Positions 1-10,125 of a DNA stretch of 64,000 nt are shown piece by piece. The DNA comes from Dama dama (Eukaryota > Chordata > Mammalia > Artiodactyla > Cervidae), in assembly GCF_033118175.1 (NCBI RefSeq), contig NC_083681.1, forward strand, positions 16,572,001-16,636,000, given 5' to 3'. Position 1 is the stretch's first letter. The number at the start of each line of letters is the position of its first letter. The notes beneath the pieces are model-generated. The model worked only from the letters and a program-made list of their open reading frames with translations, was not told the DNA's origin and did no database searches. Position numbers and translations under genes: made by a program.

Positions 1-330
1 GGGCTGGGAGAAGTCTGACAATCCAAAGAGCCTGCTGAGGCGGAAACACGTTCTTTGTCTTGGAGCTTCCGGATTCCAGCTGTGGGGGAAGGGAGAGAAC
101 TCTGCGTTTTCTTTCCGGAGGAAAACATGGCCGGAGGTTTCCAGGTAAGCACACATCTGAGCAGCCTTGTTGTCACTCTGTCTGGACTTTGAGGGGAAAG
201 ACACCTGAACACCACACTGCTTCAGCTCCAGCGGCTCACCAGCTGAGAAGAGCAGCTGCTCCCCGTTTCATCTGTTTCATATTCAGCAGGAGGATTAGTT
301 TAAGGTTCTGACCCTGGGAAAACAATGCCT
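1..330 (+). other. Possible promoter/first-exon segment, unproven
   Basis: No interspersed repeat is recognised here. The stretch has more CpG than its surroundings and two ETS-like TTCCGG cores (about 67-72 and 113-118). An ATG at 127-129 sits in a good initiation context (A at -3, G at +4). Six codons later (M-A-G-G-F-Q) comes a consensus splice donor, GTAAGC, starting at 145. A short first coding exon would look like this, but six codons carry no homology and chance cannot be excluded. The 83-codon frame at 60-311 is in another frame and reads through that donor; I do not treat it as a gene. Confidence 0.25.
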
Positions 331-584
331 ACAGACTACAGTAAGCGCTCTGTTATCCTGTCCATCTGGGAGTGAGGTGCCCAGCTATGTCAAATGTGCT
401 GGTTCCTGGAGAGCTAGTTGCCACATAGACCATCGGCCGGAGATTGGTATTCGAAGACGCAGAACGCATGAAATAGGCTTTGACCTAAAACTATCCGGAA
501 TATAATTCCATCTTTCTTAGATATTTCGGCAGGCATGGTGCCTTGGGGACATTGTCCGAATAGGAAGAAGGTAGAGGAAATTAA
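331..584. other. Unassigned non-coding stretch
   Basis: I see no gene, no recognisable repeat and no strong signal in this stretch. Confidence 0.5.
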
Positions 585-712
585 ATTCACCGTTTATTGA
601 GTTCTATGCTGCTAGCAAGCACTGAGCGGAAGCCTTAAATCAATAAAGGATTTAATGCTGACAATCTTCCAGTGAGGCATCTCCACTTTACAAAAGAAAA
701 AACTGAGGCTCG
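585..712 (-). mobile_element. MIR SINE fragment
   Basis: It starts with the inverted MIR tail signature (TTTATTGAGTTC..., GCACTGAGC) and ends with the TTTACA-AAAGAAAAAACTGAGGC core that lies inside MIR elements on the reverse strand. It is an old, diverged, non-autonomous tRNA-derived SINE mobilised by L2. Confidence 0.6.
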
Positions 713-714
713 AT

Positions 715-1220
715 GGGTTCGTTCATTCGTATGGTATTTACTGAGCACCTTCGCTTGACCTCAGCACTGGGAATACCTATCTCTGCCCTCCTAGAGCTCC
801 TATTCTTGGAGCGGAGCTTGAGTTAAACAAGTACAAGTAATTGATCAATTGTGGCAGGGATGAGAGTCACCAAGGGCAAGTCATGCTGCTATGACAACAC
901 CTAACGGAGGAAGCTGGCTCAGTTTGATCATCCAAGAAGACTTTCCTAGGGAAGTGAAATTGAAGCTGAGACCTGAGGTGTTCATAGGAGAGGGGCAAGA
1001 GAACGTACCCAGCAGGTGGAAAGAAGTATGGTCCTCCCAAAGAGTGACAACACGCCAGGCAGCTGGGGCAGAAAGTGAGGGCTGGGGAGTGACACAAGGT
1101 GAAGCTGGTGAGGTCAGGAGAGCCTAGACCAACAGGGCCAGCCTCGCGGTCCAAGCAAGGATGTTGGACTTTATTCCAGGAAGTCACAGCAGGGTGCAAG
1201 CCAAGCAGACAGGGCAGTCC
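715..1220 (-). mobile_element. L2 LINE 3' region
   Basis: The order of motifs follows reversed L2: TTCATTC, TATTTACTGAGCACC, CACTGGGAATACC, CTGCCCTCCTAGAGCTCCTATTCT, then the 'gacctgaggtgttcatag', 'gccaggcagctggggcag' and 'ggactttattcc' blocks. The open frames at 867-1199 (-), 891-1127 (+) and 1099-1284 (+) lie inside or overlap this relic and are accidental. Confidence 0.65.
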
Positions 1221-1387
1221 TGCAGAAGGCCAAACTCTTAGAAGTAAGAAGCAAGCCAGAGGTCAAGTGCAGGTTCAACTCTAAAGTCTATGTTTTCTCC
1301 ACGGTCACCAGCATATCATTAACATTTTTTTTCTGAAGCAAGCTGATTCAGTTAAGGGATAGGATCTTTCAAGAAAGACCAAAAGGG

Positions 1388-1572
1388 ACTCCAGTGTAGA
1401 AAGAACACCCTGGATTAGGAATCAGAAATCTTGGGTTGCCTCAGATCATTCCTGATCAGGCCTCAGTTTCCTCTAAGAGGGAGACAGTGCTTAGACTAAG
1501 TGCTCAATGAGTTATCACATGGAAAACACTTCAAACCATGTAGAACCCATAGTAAATGATCAATAAATCTTA
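1388..1572 (+). mobile_element. MIR SINE
   Basis: A fairly complete MIR in forward orientation: 'aaagaacaccctggattagg', 'tcagaaatcttgggttgcc', the core 'CCTCAGTTTCCTC', and the L2-like tail 'atgatcaataaatctta'. Heavily diverged, so ancient. Confidence 0.75.
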
Positions 1573-3070
1573 GGTGTTGGTTTTATCAACCTCTTTGAAT
1601 GCCAGTATTTTCCGATTTTTAGTATAAATTCTGTGACTGTGTATGCACTTTTTCAGAACCCTCCCTGCCCAGACACAATCTTGGTTATTTCTAGAAAAAG
1701 TTAAGAAAATTGTCCTTTTGACATAATCCTAGAATTTTCCAGTAGCACTTCAGGAACTCTTGTCTTCCTGGACTTTATAGCCCACTTAAATGTTTGCATA
1801 ATTGATTCACCCCTCTTACAGGATTTAGCCACATAACCCACAGGCAGAAATTTAATTACAGATCTGAAGGGACTTACTGTTGTAATACTGGCAGAGCTTT
1901 CCTAGGTTAAGTGATAATTAAGGTTTAAATTCCACTGGGATCAAGCAACTTTTAAAAGGGTCCTCTCCCTCTGCCAGCCCATATTGTACCAAAGGTAGTT
2001 TGGCTTTTGAAATGCAGGACAATACTAAACAAGAAATTACTTTGTGTGCTATATGCAAGGTTGGATCTGCTTTTCTTTGGTTTCTTGATTTAGAGATAAC
2101 ACATTTCCACATCCATGTTGTGTCCTGATAGCCTATTTCTGGAAGCTGGGAAGAGCTGGGAGGGCTACTCTTGATTATTATAGAAAATATTCAGTCCTTA
2201 GGCTGCTTCCCAAAAACCACCCCATCCCATCATATAGCAAGTTCTTGGGTCCTTGCCTTTCTTTTGCCCAGCTGGTGTGTGCTTTCTCTGGGAATGCAAA
2301 CTCATTTTAATATTAGCTTAAGCAAGGCATAATTAGGAACACAAATCTGCAACAAAAAAAAAAAACAATATAATTCATTCAAAAGCTAAGATTTGATGAC
2401 TTTTGGATTATCTGTCATTAGGCTTTTTTTTTTTTTTAACATCCCCATTGCTCTCCATTCCAGTAATTGAAAGCTGTCTTTATGTTTAAGTATGCAGCTG
2501 TAATTGGCCTGCTAATATGCTCTCCCAGGCAAGCTCTGTTGTTTTGCAAGAACAAGAAACAGGATAGCTCATCCTCCTTTTGCAAGCTTAGTAAAGGAAG
2601 AGGCAGAAGTTCTTTCTCGATTCCTCCTGTGACAGATGCAAGAATAGAACTCACTATGCACTGAAGCTGAGTCACACACTGAGGGTAATTTTTATTCTGG
2701 GTAATAGTTCTTATTTTCCATAATCATCTTTTCTTGAGCTTTGTCTTCAGGCTTAACCATCTGCCCTCTCCTTCAACAGATTCATTTTGTCTTGAGAGTG
2801 CATTCCTTTACCCCTTTGTCAAAACTGCAAAGCTCAAACAAACAAAAATAGCCACCCACCTCTGCATTATCAACTTTTTGTCGTCAGAAGACTTCATCGT
2901 CTGCACAAAAGTAACTGTGTCAAGCGCTCTTTTATATAACCATGTGTGTATCTGTGTGGGTGTGTAAATGTGCGTGTTAGCAAAACTTAAAATCAAAAAT
3001 GCGCTTATATCACAATCAGAGAGTCACAACATGATGGGGCATTTTTTCAGGTAGAGGACCTTTGACTCAC
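1573..3070. other. Unassigned, AT-leaning non-coding stretch
   Basis: No gene is supported. It holds an A run (about 2351-2362) and a T run (about 2426-2438). The T run is followed by 'catccccattgctctccattccag', which resembles a splice acceptor, but no exon with a matching donor stands out downstream. Two overlapping frames on opposite strands (2436-2675 -, 2467-2664 +) cancel each other as evidence. The stretch could contain conserved non-coding DNA, which cannot be judged from one sequence. Confidence 0.5.
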
Positions 3071-3074
3071 TCCT

Positions 3075-3915
3075 TAATATATAACACCCTCCTGGTAGGA
3101 AGGTGAACAAAATCCTGCATGATTTAGCTCCTAAACTATCCTTCTAGCCTCATCTCTCATCACTCCCCCACTGCGTGCTCTATGCTGTGGCCATGCTAGC
3201 AGAATCTGTGCCTTGAAATTCATACTCCTTGCCTCCTCCAGACTTTACCACATGTTTTCACTCTACCTGGAATCTTCCTCTGCTCCATCCCTGAGGTTTT
3301 TAGTCCTCATCCTCCACATCTCAAGTTAATTGTCACCTCTTGTGAAACTTGGCTATGGACCTGGATCCACATACAGTTGCACAGATTTTTCAATTACAGA
3401 AAACAATTTTTTAACTCTTTGTTCAGGCAAGGCTGTATACTAGGCATCTGGGGTAAAGGAAAACGAGGAAGAGGGCTTTGATGAAACATCCAAAGCTTTC
3501 CAGTATCCCCATCTCTAGCCCTTGAAAACAAAATGATCCCTAAGACTCTGAACTGCTAATATCCTTATACTATAGCCATATAATTTGCTGGTTCTCTATG
3601 CCATTTTACACAGGACTCTAATCATTTTTTATTCTAAATTCCTTATGAACAAGGTCTGTCCTACTTCTAAATGACCTACAAGGCCTAGCACCAGGATGAA
3701 TATATAAGAAATACCAACAAACACAATTGATTAACTTCCTATTGACCTGTCCTTAGAGTGTCTTCCACAAGAATCATTGAGCAGCATGGCGAAATGCCCA
3801 GAAGACTATAAACGGCATAAAGACAGGGACTTGGTTTACCGTGTTCAGCATCTTCCCAAGTCCTAACACAATACCTGACACACCATAGACACTCAGTAAA
3901 TATTTATGGAGTAAG
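3075..3915 (+). mobile_element. L2 LINE 3' fragments
   Basis: The first half matches the L2 3' region: 'ctagcctcatctctcatcactcccccactg', 'ctctacctggaatcttcctctgc', 'gtcacctcttgtgaaac'. The second half (about 3740-3915) holds the L2 3' end: 'agggacttggttt', 'cctgacacaccatagacactcagtaaatatttatggag'. The middle (about 3381-3740) is more doubtful. Orientation is forward throughout, so it may be one diverged element. Confidence 0.6.
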
Positions 3916-4780
3916 TAGAGGAATGAACGATGACATAAAGGCAGCAGTGAACAAAAGTCTTGCCCTAAGGGACCCTCTAGACAATGAAAGAGACTTAAAC
4001 TCACATTGTCCTCTCTCCTCCCAAACTTTTCATTGAAAATTAAGTTCATTTTTTTTTTCTGTCACTTCTTCTCAGAGATGTCTTGACATGGGGTCTTTCC
4101 TTTTTTCTTAGGTAACCCTTGAAAGGAAAATGAATAATCTTAGCAGAAACACATAGGCAGAAATCATCTTCTAAATAGCTTTGGACAATACCAGAAATGA
4201 TGATTGGCATAACTTCTACTCTGGAAGGCTTCACAGAGGTAAGATAAATGACAGTTATTTCTGTTATGGCCTTCTTTTCACCATGAAGAGTCAATGATAA
4301 TCATTACAAAATATAAAAGCAAAGTCTGAAGTACAAACCAACAAATCTTCATTCTGTGTATTTGAGATAAAACCTTAAAAGATGAATAATGCTGGAGTGA
4401 AGTGAGAGAGAATGCAAACAACTCCATACAACATGATAATCGCTATGCTGGAAGGATGGACAGAAAGTTGAGGAAATAATGAAGATGAAGCAATTAATTC
4501 TGTCTAGAGCATAGAGGAAAATGTCACAGAGAAATTGATCACTGACCTAGTCCTTCATGATGGTAGGATCAGCAGGTAGAAGTGAGATGAGCAGTCCAGG
4601 TACAGAGAGCAGCATAAAACATGAAGCATGCATCATGCTCCAAGTGATTAAGGCAGCTTGGCTAAGATAGGCTATCAACAATTTTAACACCAGTTTCATT
4701 TATCCCTAATGAAAACAGTTGTAGGTTTAGCTTACATTGATTGAGAAAGCACATCATAGCAAAATCTACTATGCATACAG
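3916..4780. other. Unassigned non-coding stretch
   Basis: No gene or recognised repeat. The open frames 3774-4049 and 4046-4294 on the minus strand have no recognisable product. Confidence 0.5.
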
Positions 4781-4902
4781 TAGAGCAAATGTGTATTTTA
4801 TCAATCACTATTGCAGCTATGTATAGATACAAAAAATAGTATCACATTGCCAAGGTATGAAAGCAGTCTAAGTGTCCATTAACAGATGAATGGATATATA
4901 AG

Positions 4903-4934
4903 TATATATATACTTTACATATATATATATATAG
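4903..4934. repeat. AT-rich microsatellite
   Basis: An imperfect (TA)n tract at the edge of the Bov-A2 insertion, inside the old L1. It is probably an expansion of the TATATA string commonly present at this point of L1 3' ends. Confidence 0.7.
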
Positions 4935-5252
4935 TCCTATGTATCACTTTGTGACTCCAACTCTTTGTGACCCCATGGACTGTGGCCCACCAGTCTCCTC
5001 TGTCTGTGGGGATTCTCCAGACAAGAATACTGGAGTGGGTTGCCATGCCCTCCTCCAGGGCATCTTCCCAATCCAGAGATTGAACCCACCACGTTGCAGG
5101 TGGATTCTTTATAGTCTGAGCCACCAGGGAAGCCCAAGAATACTGGAGTGGGTAGCCTATCCCTTCTCCAGGGATCTTCCTGACCCAGGAATCAACCCGG
5201 GGTCTCCTGCATTGCACGCAGATTCTTTACCAGCTGAGCTACCCGGGAAGCC
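4935..5252 (-). mobile_element. Dimeric Bov-A2-like SINE
   Basis: Two Bov-A units follow each other in reverse orientation, each ending in a reversed tRNA-like head ('ccaccagggaagccc' near 5130, 'tacccgggaagccc' near 5250). The second unit repeats 'aagaatactggagtgggtagcc'. Frames 4915-5217, 4937-5137 and 4939-5274 are translations of this SINE. Confidence 0.85.
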
Positions 5253-5508
5253 CAGGACTACTATTCAACCATAAAAAAGAATGACATTTTGCCACTTGCA
5301 AGAACATGGATGGACTTGGAGGGTATTGTGCTAAGTGAAGTAAGTCAGACAGAGAAAGACAGATACTGTATGATATTACTTACATGTGGAATCTAAAACA
5401 TAGAACGAACAAGTGAATAAGACTAGGAAAGAGCCAGACTCACAGATTCAGAGAACAAACTAATAGTTACCAGTGGGGAGAGGAAAGGGGGAGGGGCAAT
5501 ACAGGGGT

Positions 5509-5724
5509 GTGTGAATGTGTGCTTAGTCACTTCAGCTGTGTCTGACTCTTTGTGACCCCATGGACTGTAGCCCACCAGGCTCCTCTGTCCATGGGATTCT
5601 CCAGGCAAGAATACCAGAGTGGGTTACCATGCCCTTCTCCAGGGGATCTTCCTGGCCCAGGGATCAAACCCGTGTCTCTTGCATTGCAGGTGGATTCTTT
5701 ATCCACTCAGTCACCTGGAAAGCC
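5509..5724 (-). mobile_element. Bov-tA SINE with target-site duplication
   Basis: Reverse-oriented Bov-tA: 'cttagtcacttcagctgtgtctgac', 'ccatggactgtagcccaccagg', 'tctccaggcaagaat', ending in the reversed tRNA-Glu-derived head. It sits inside an L1 tail between CAATACAGGGGT (5497-5508) and CAATATAGGGGT (5725-5736), a 12-bp duplication with one mismatch. Frames 5552-5773 and 5560-5757 are artefacts of it. Confidence 0.9.
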
Positions 5725-5795
5725 CAATATAGGGGTAGGGGATTTAAAAAAGGATAATCATGGGATTGTATGAAATCATGTTTGTGAAACTTTTA

Positions 5796-6870
5796 TTTAT
5801 TTTTTGTGTGTGAAACTTTTAAAAACGGTAAGCACTACAGAATTTTTAAAAAATTTTTCATTCAGTGTTTTAAAAAATTTAAAAAAGTCAACCCCATCTA
5901 TAAATTTCAATGCAGTAGTCCTAAATAAAATGTTTGTTGATAGATTTTAAAAAGTAGTAACACATGATGTCAGACTTAAGGTTCACATCATCTTCCCTTT
6001 CTGTAAAAGTCCCACTGAAACTAAAACAGAAGATTTTTATCTAGAAAAAATAAGTGATCTTCCTAGAAAATCTTCCTGGTGAGGAAATCAGAGCTTGAGA
6101 AAGAAGACGACTAGGACTTTAGGCAGTTCCTTCCACCCACACAGAAGTGCAATAATGTGTCCGGGGGGGAGATGAGTTGGAAGAGGAGAGGGACAAGCAG
6201 AAAAGGAATGGCAACTCTGCCCAGGAGGGACATATAATAGGGAACCATCAGCCAAAAACAAAATAGTTCTTAGAAATTAAAAATGACACGAAATGCAATA
6301 GGTAGGATGAATAATACACTAAATACAGCAGACAACCAAACTGGCTACTCAGAAAAATGAAAACAAGAAAACTTCTCAAGATTTACATCAAAAACTTTAA
6401 AAATATGCATAAGATGAGAGAAAAAAATAGGAGACAAGGGGGAAAGGGAGTATGAGTAGGCAGTGAGGCAGTGTTTTTGACTTTCTCTAACAAAAACCCA
6501 ATGATTCTCTTCAGCTTATAGAGACAAGAAATTAGAGGTTTGAGTATATTATTTAAGGTCATATGGTTACCAGTAGAACTAGAAACACAGCCTATTAGCA
6601 GTGATTGCCTCTAGGACATGACATTGAGTTCAGGAAGCTGCCTCTGGGATAAAAGAGCTTCTTTTGTGGACTCCTGTTTTCTTTGGAAAAGATAATTACT
6701 ACAGAGATACACATTTATTCTAATATTTTTAATAAAGTTATCCTGAAAAAAAATATAACACATTGGCAGAATTGAGACACCATTTCCATCTCTGTCGAAT
6801 CTATTCTCTGCCAATATGGGGATCCTGTGTATGCATCAAAAAGAAATCCCAGCAGGAAGAATATATTCTA
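5796..6870. other. Unassigned AT-rich stretch with a weak MIR trace
   Basis: No gene is supported. Around 6515-6600 'gagacaagaaattagaggtttgag...ttaaggtcatatggttaccagtagaactag' resembles the reversed MIR core (minus orientation), but it is too diverged to call alone. Confidence 0.45.
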
Positions 6871-6871
6871 T

Positions 6872-7060
6872 TTATTTATTCATTCAATCATGCAACAAAC
6901 ATGAATTGAATGCCTGTTGTAGGTCAAGGGCTGTTCCTGCAAAAATAAAACAGTTCAGATAAAGCAGTTAATACACAACAAACATCCTTGCCTCACAGAG
7001 CTGTGTTCTTCCCTTATCACAATAATGTCAGGGTTATTTCTTTGCAATTAACAGGCTCAG
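6872..7060 (-). mobile_element. L2 LINE 3' fragment
   Basis: Reversed L2 end: 'tttattcattcaatcatgcaacaaacatg', 'gtaggtcaagggctgttcc', 'catccttgcctcacagagct'. No ORF remains. Confidence 0.55.
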
Positions 7061-7139
7061 TGTTAACTGGTTGATTCTACTCATATAAAGTTTTAAAATA
7101 GGTAAAGCTCATTTATGATGAAAAACATCAGAAAAACAG

Positions 7140-7326
7140 TTACCCCTTTCGGGGAATTGACTAGAAACAGGAGCATAAGGGAATTTCCCGGTGTGGTGGA
7201 AATGCTGTATATATTGACAGGATTTCAGGTTACACAGATATATGCATTTTTCTAAAAATCATGTATTGTACATTTCAGATTTGTACATTTCCCCTTATGT
7301 GAATTTAGCCAAAAAAAAAAAAAAAA
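7140..7326 (+). mobile_element. L1 3'UTR remnant with A tail
   Basis: The blocks 'ggggaattgactagaaacagg', 'gtggtggaaatgctgtatatattgac', 'ggttacacagatatatgcat', 'tgtacatttcag' and 'cttatgtgaatttag' followed by an A run (about 7311-7326) match the 3'UTR of older mammalian L1 elements in forward orientation. Confidence 0.55.
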
Positions 7327-8620
7327 TTGACAACAAAATTTGAACTAAAAAAAAAATTGGGCTCAATGTTACTTTAACTAAGGAATGTGTTTCTCAGGTG
7401 AAAAATAAATGACATTATTTTCAGAAGAAAAAAATTAAATATTTCACAATGATGAGGTGTGTTTACCGTTAGGTAAATTCAGGAAGAACCCGATGTCCTC
7501 CCAACTTAACCCAAGAAGAGATCTTCCCAAGGAGGGGGCGGGGGGGAGATCAGATGTGAAAAATTTGAAGAGGAGAGTTTCTGGGAAAAAGGACAAGATA
7601 AGGAGATTAAGTTGGGGAAGGAGGCAGATACCATGAAAGACTAGAAGGTGAGGCTCTTTTGTACAGTGCCTGGGAACACGCTAACCAGAAGAGTCCCAAC
7701 TCCTAGCCATCAAGCTCTGTGCTATTTGGGGAGGCTCCAGTGACCCTTGAGTAAAGAAATTGCTTGCCCCTCCCTCATGAGGCTTGGTCCTGGGGAGGAT
7801 TAACCTGGGGGTACTCAAGAACAGACATGTTCCCTGACCAGAAGCCACTTTGTAGTTTCACAGAAAGAAAGACCAAGACCCCAAGCTTGAGAGCAAGTCA
7901 GTGCCAGGAAAATTCTGTTCTTTCCTTCAGCAGGTCTCCTGGGACAACCTCCATCTCCACCCCAGCAAATATGATCACAAAAGAAGGGTACTTCCGACAT
8001 GAACTAATACTTACGCCTACTACCAGTAAGTGGAAAGACACTAGAGGGAATAACCGCAAAAGAAGCTAGATTAGACCCAGACAAAATTAAGAAATTCCAT
8101 TTTCTCTGCGAATCCTGGGAGATGCATGAGTTAAGTTTTGTGAACCTACAGCATATGTTTCAGTCACATTACTTATTCAGGCTGCAGACTTCTTGATGTA
8201 CATATGGTTCTTCTGATCTTTCCAAATAATTCCATAAGACCCCAGAGTGCACAAGTTGGAAACATTAGGGCTAGCAGGAAGGGCGCTTACTGGGGGGAAG
8301 TGAGAAAATGAGGCCAGGGAGGCAGATTTTTGAAAACCACCACTTGTGCCATACCACAAATTCAGAGGAGAGCCAAGAACCATACAAAGGTACAAAATGT
8401 CCAAAGAAGAAAGGAATGAAGGAAGAGACGGTTTTTAAGGAAGGGAGTGATAGAATCAGATCTGGGTTTTGGAAAGACGATGCTGGCAGTATCTAAAGAG
8501 TGAATTTACAGAGAAAGAGATTTGCAGACAGGGAGCAGACCTAGGAGGCTACAGTCCTTAATCAGACAAGAAGTGCCCTAAACTAAGTCACCATTTCTGC
8601 ACAAACTTGAACTGGTTCTG
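7327..8620. other. Unassigned non-coding stretch
   Basis: No repeat family or gene is recognised. A G-rich run occurs near 7532-7547 (GGGGG-C-GGGGGGG). Open frames 7764-8069 (+), 7815-8000 (-), 8177-8404 (-) and 8308-8496 (+) have no recognisable domains and overlap on opposite strands. Confidence 0.5.
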
Positions 8621-8626
8621 TGTACG

Positions 8627-8838
8627 TGTGTGTGTCAGTCGCTCAGTCGTGTCCGATTCTTTGTGACCCCATGGACTGCAGCCCGCCAGGCTCCTCTGTC
8701 CATGGATTCTCCAGGCAAGAATGCTGGAGTATGCTGCCATGCCCTCCTCGAGGGGACCTTCCCGACCCAGGGATTCAAACCCGCGTCTCCTGCATTACAG
8801 GTGGATTCTCTAAATGCTGAGCCATCGGGGAAGCCCCA
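8627..8838 (-). mobile_element. Bov-tA SINE
   Basis: Reverse orientation: 'gtcagtcgctcagtcgtgtccgattc', 'ccatggactgcagcccgccagg', 'ttcaaacccgcgtctcctgcatt', and the head 'gagccatcggggaagcccc'. It keeps many CpGs, so it is relatively young. Frames 8620-8820, 8630-8908 and 8635-8925 come from it. Confidence 0.9.
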
Positions 8839-9039
8839 ACTAACTCTGAGCAGGTGCAAATGGGAAGTGCATATGTCCACCCTGCTTCTCAACCCAAGTC
8901 TTCTCTGAAGTTGCTGCCCAAGCATCTATTCTGCAGTCTCACACAAACAATCCAGCAAGACGAAGGTGTGAATGCCTGGGGGCATCAGCTTGCACGTTGC
9001 CGGATGGGAGTGTCCCAAGTGGACAGTTCTGAGATGAGC

Positions 9040-9440
9040 CTCCTAAGGCTCCACAGAAGACCTCGCAGGATCGGGACCCCTCAGCGGTCCCCAGCCCGGG
9101 ACCGCAACCCTGACTGGCCTTCTTTTCCTTCCAGATGTCCATGCCTCTCCCTCTCACAGCTCCCCGGGCCTGCCCTCGAACAAACCGCCGTCCGCAGCTC
9201 CCTGGGGCTGCCCTCAAACAAACCGCCATCCACAGCTCGCGTATTAGATCTTGTCCTTCCTGGAACCCAGGCTACCACAGGTACTCACAGCACCAGCTTC
9301 TCACATGAGGTTTGGTGCCAGATAGCAGAAGTTTCCCCAATGGCGGGGCTTTCCGGTGTGCGTGACGGAATGACGTGCGCTGGGCTACGTGACGTGACTG
9401 CCTCCGTCTGCGTCACGCACACGGCTCCCTTTTCATTCTG
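9040..9440. promoter_or_regulatory. Candidate CpG-rich promoter with CRE cluster
   Basis: A GC- and CpG-rich patch in an otherwise CpG-poor region, not explained by a SINE. Within 9330-9425 it has CCAAT (9337-9341) touching a YY1-like AATGGCGG, an ETS-like TTCCGG (about 9351), and CREB/ATF-type sites: TGACGG (about 9363), TGACGTGC (9371-9378), TGACGTGA (9390-9397) and CGTCAC (9411-9416). This combination is typical of housekeeping or testis promoters. The 210-codon frame at 8854-9486 runs through it and has no recognisable domain. Transcription start and direction are unknown. Confidence 0.4.
9167..9240. repeat. 38-bp tandem duplication
   Basis: Two adjacent units, 9167-9204 and 9205-9240, share 'ctgccctc-aacaaaccgcc-tcc-cagctc' with a few substitutions, mostly at CpG positions. 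A partial earlier unit may lie just upstream. It sits inside the CpG-rich patch. Confidence 0.8.
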
Positions 9441-9654
9441 CATGGCTAGAGCCCGGCTCCTGGCCTGTGAGAAGCTGGCTCCGTGAAGCTCTGACTTCAA
9501 GACTGTTTGCTTCCCACCTTTCGTATATGTGGTTTCATTTCTACGTTGTCTTCTCTCCTGTTCTTCTTCCTCCTCATCACTCCATTCCTTTTGTCCCCTC
9601 ATGTCTTTCTTTTTCACTCACATCACAGAGTCCATTTTCATGTTCTGAGGTAAA
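9441..9654. other. Pyrimidine-rich non-coding stretch
   Basis: T/C-rich sequence ('ttctctcctgttcttcttcctcctcatc'). No gene is supported; frame 9285-9617 (-) is its low-complexity translation. Confidence 0.5.
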
Positions 9655-10125
9655 ATTCTTTTCTAAAAGCTTTTATTGAAAAATAGTTGGTTTACCGCAA
9701 TGTGATAGTTTCAGATGTATAGCAAAGTAATTCAGTTATACATATATATGTATATATATTCCTTTTGAAATAATTTTTATAATTCTCTTCCATTACAGTT
9801 ATTACACGATAATGAGTAGAGTTCCCTGTGCTGTAGTAGGTCCTTGTTGATTATCTTTTTATACAGTTATTGCTGTTGTTTAGTCACTAAGTTGTGTCTG
9901 ATCCTGCGACCTCATGAACTGTAGCCCGCTGGGCTCCTCTGTCCATGGGATTTCCCAGGCAAGAATATTGGAGTTGGTTGCCATTTTCTTCTCCAGGGGA
10001 TCTTCCCGATCCAGAGATTAAACCCAAGTCTCCTACATTGGCAAGCAGGTTCTTTACCACTGAGCCACCTAGGAAGCCCATTTTATGCAGTAATAATATG
10101 TATATTTTAATCCCAAACTAACTGA
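9655..10125 (-). mobile_element. L1 3' end, split by a Bov-tA
   Basis: Reversed L1 3'UTR: 'cttttattgaaaaatagttgg', 'gatgtatagcaaagtaattcagttatac', 'gagtagagttccctgtgctgtagtaggtccttgttga', then after the SINE 'tttaatcccaaactaact'. It belongs to the L1 type common in artiodactyl genomes. No ORF remains. Confidence 0.75.
9868..10082 (-). mobile_element. Bov-tA SINE
   Basis: Reverse-oriented Bov-tA from 'gttgtttagtcactaagttgtgtctgat' to 'gagccacctaggaagccca', inserted in an L1 tail. The frame 9887-10081 (-) is its translation. Confidence 0.9.

Larger units (their letters stand above)
4781..5795 (+). mobile_element. Old L1 3' end, split by two SINEs
   Basis: Three pieces (4781-4934, 5253-5508, 5725-5795) join into one L1 ORF2-end/3'UTR: 'ctaagtgtccattaacagatgaatgg', then 'ctattcaaccataaaaaagaatgac', 'aacatggatggacttggagg', 'gtaagtcagacagagaaagac', 'ttacatgtggaatctaaa', 'gaacaaactaatagttaccag'. 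A Bov-A2 and a Bov-tA interrupt it, so the L1 is older than both. The ORF2 end is short and broken. Confidence 0.75.

Noticed and set aside
8854..9486. 210-codon open frame on the plus strand
   Set aside because: It starts next to a SINE and runs through the CpG-rich patch and a tandem duplication. It has no recognisable domain and is opposed by open minus-strand frames; GC-rich DNA has few stops.
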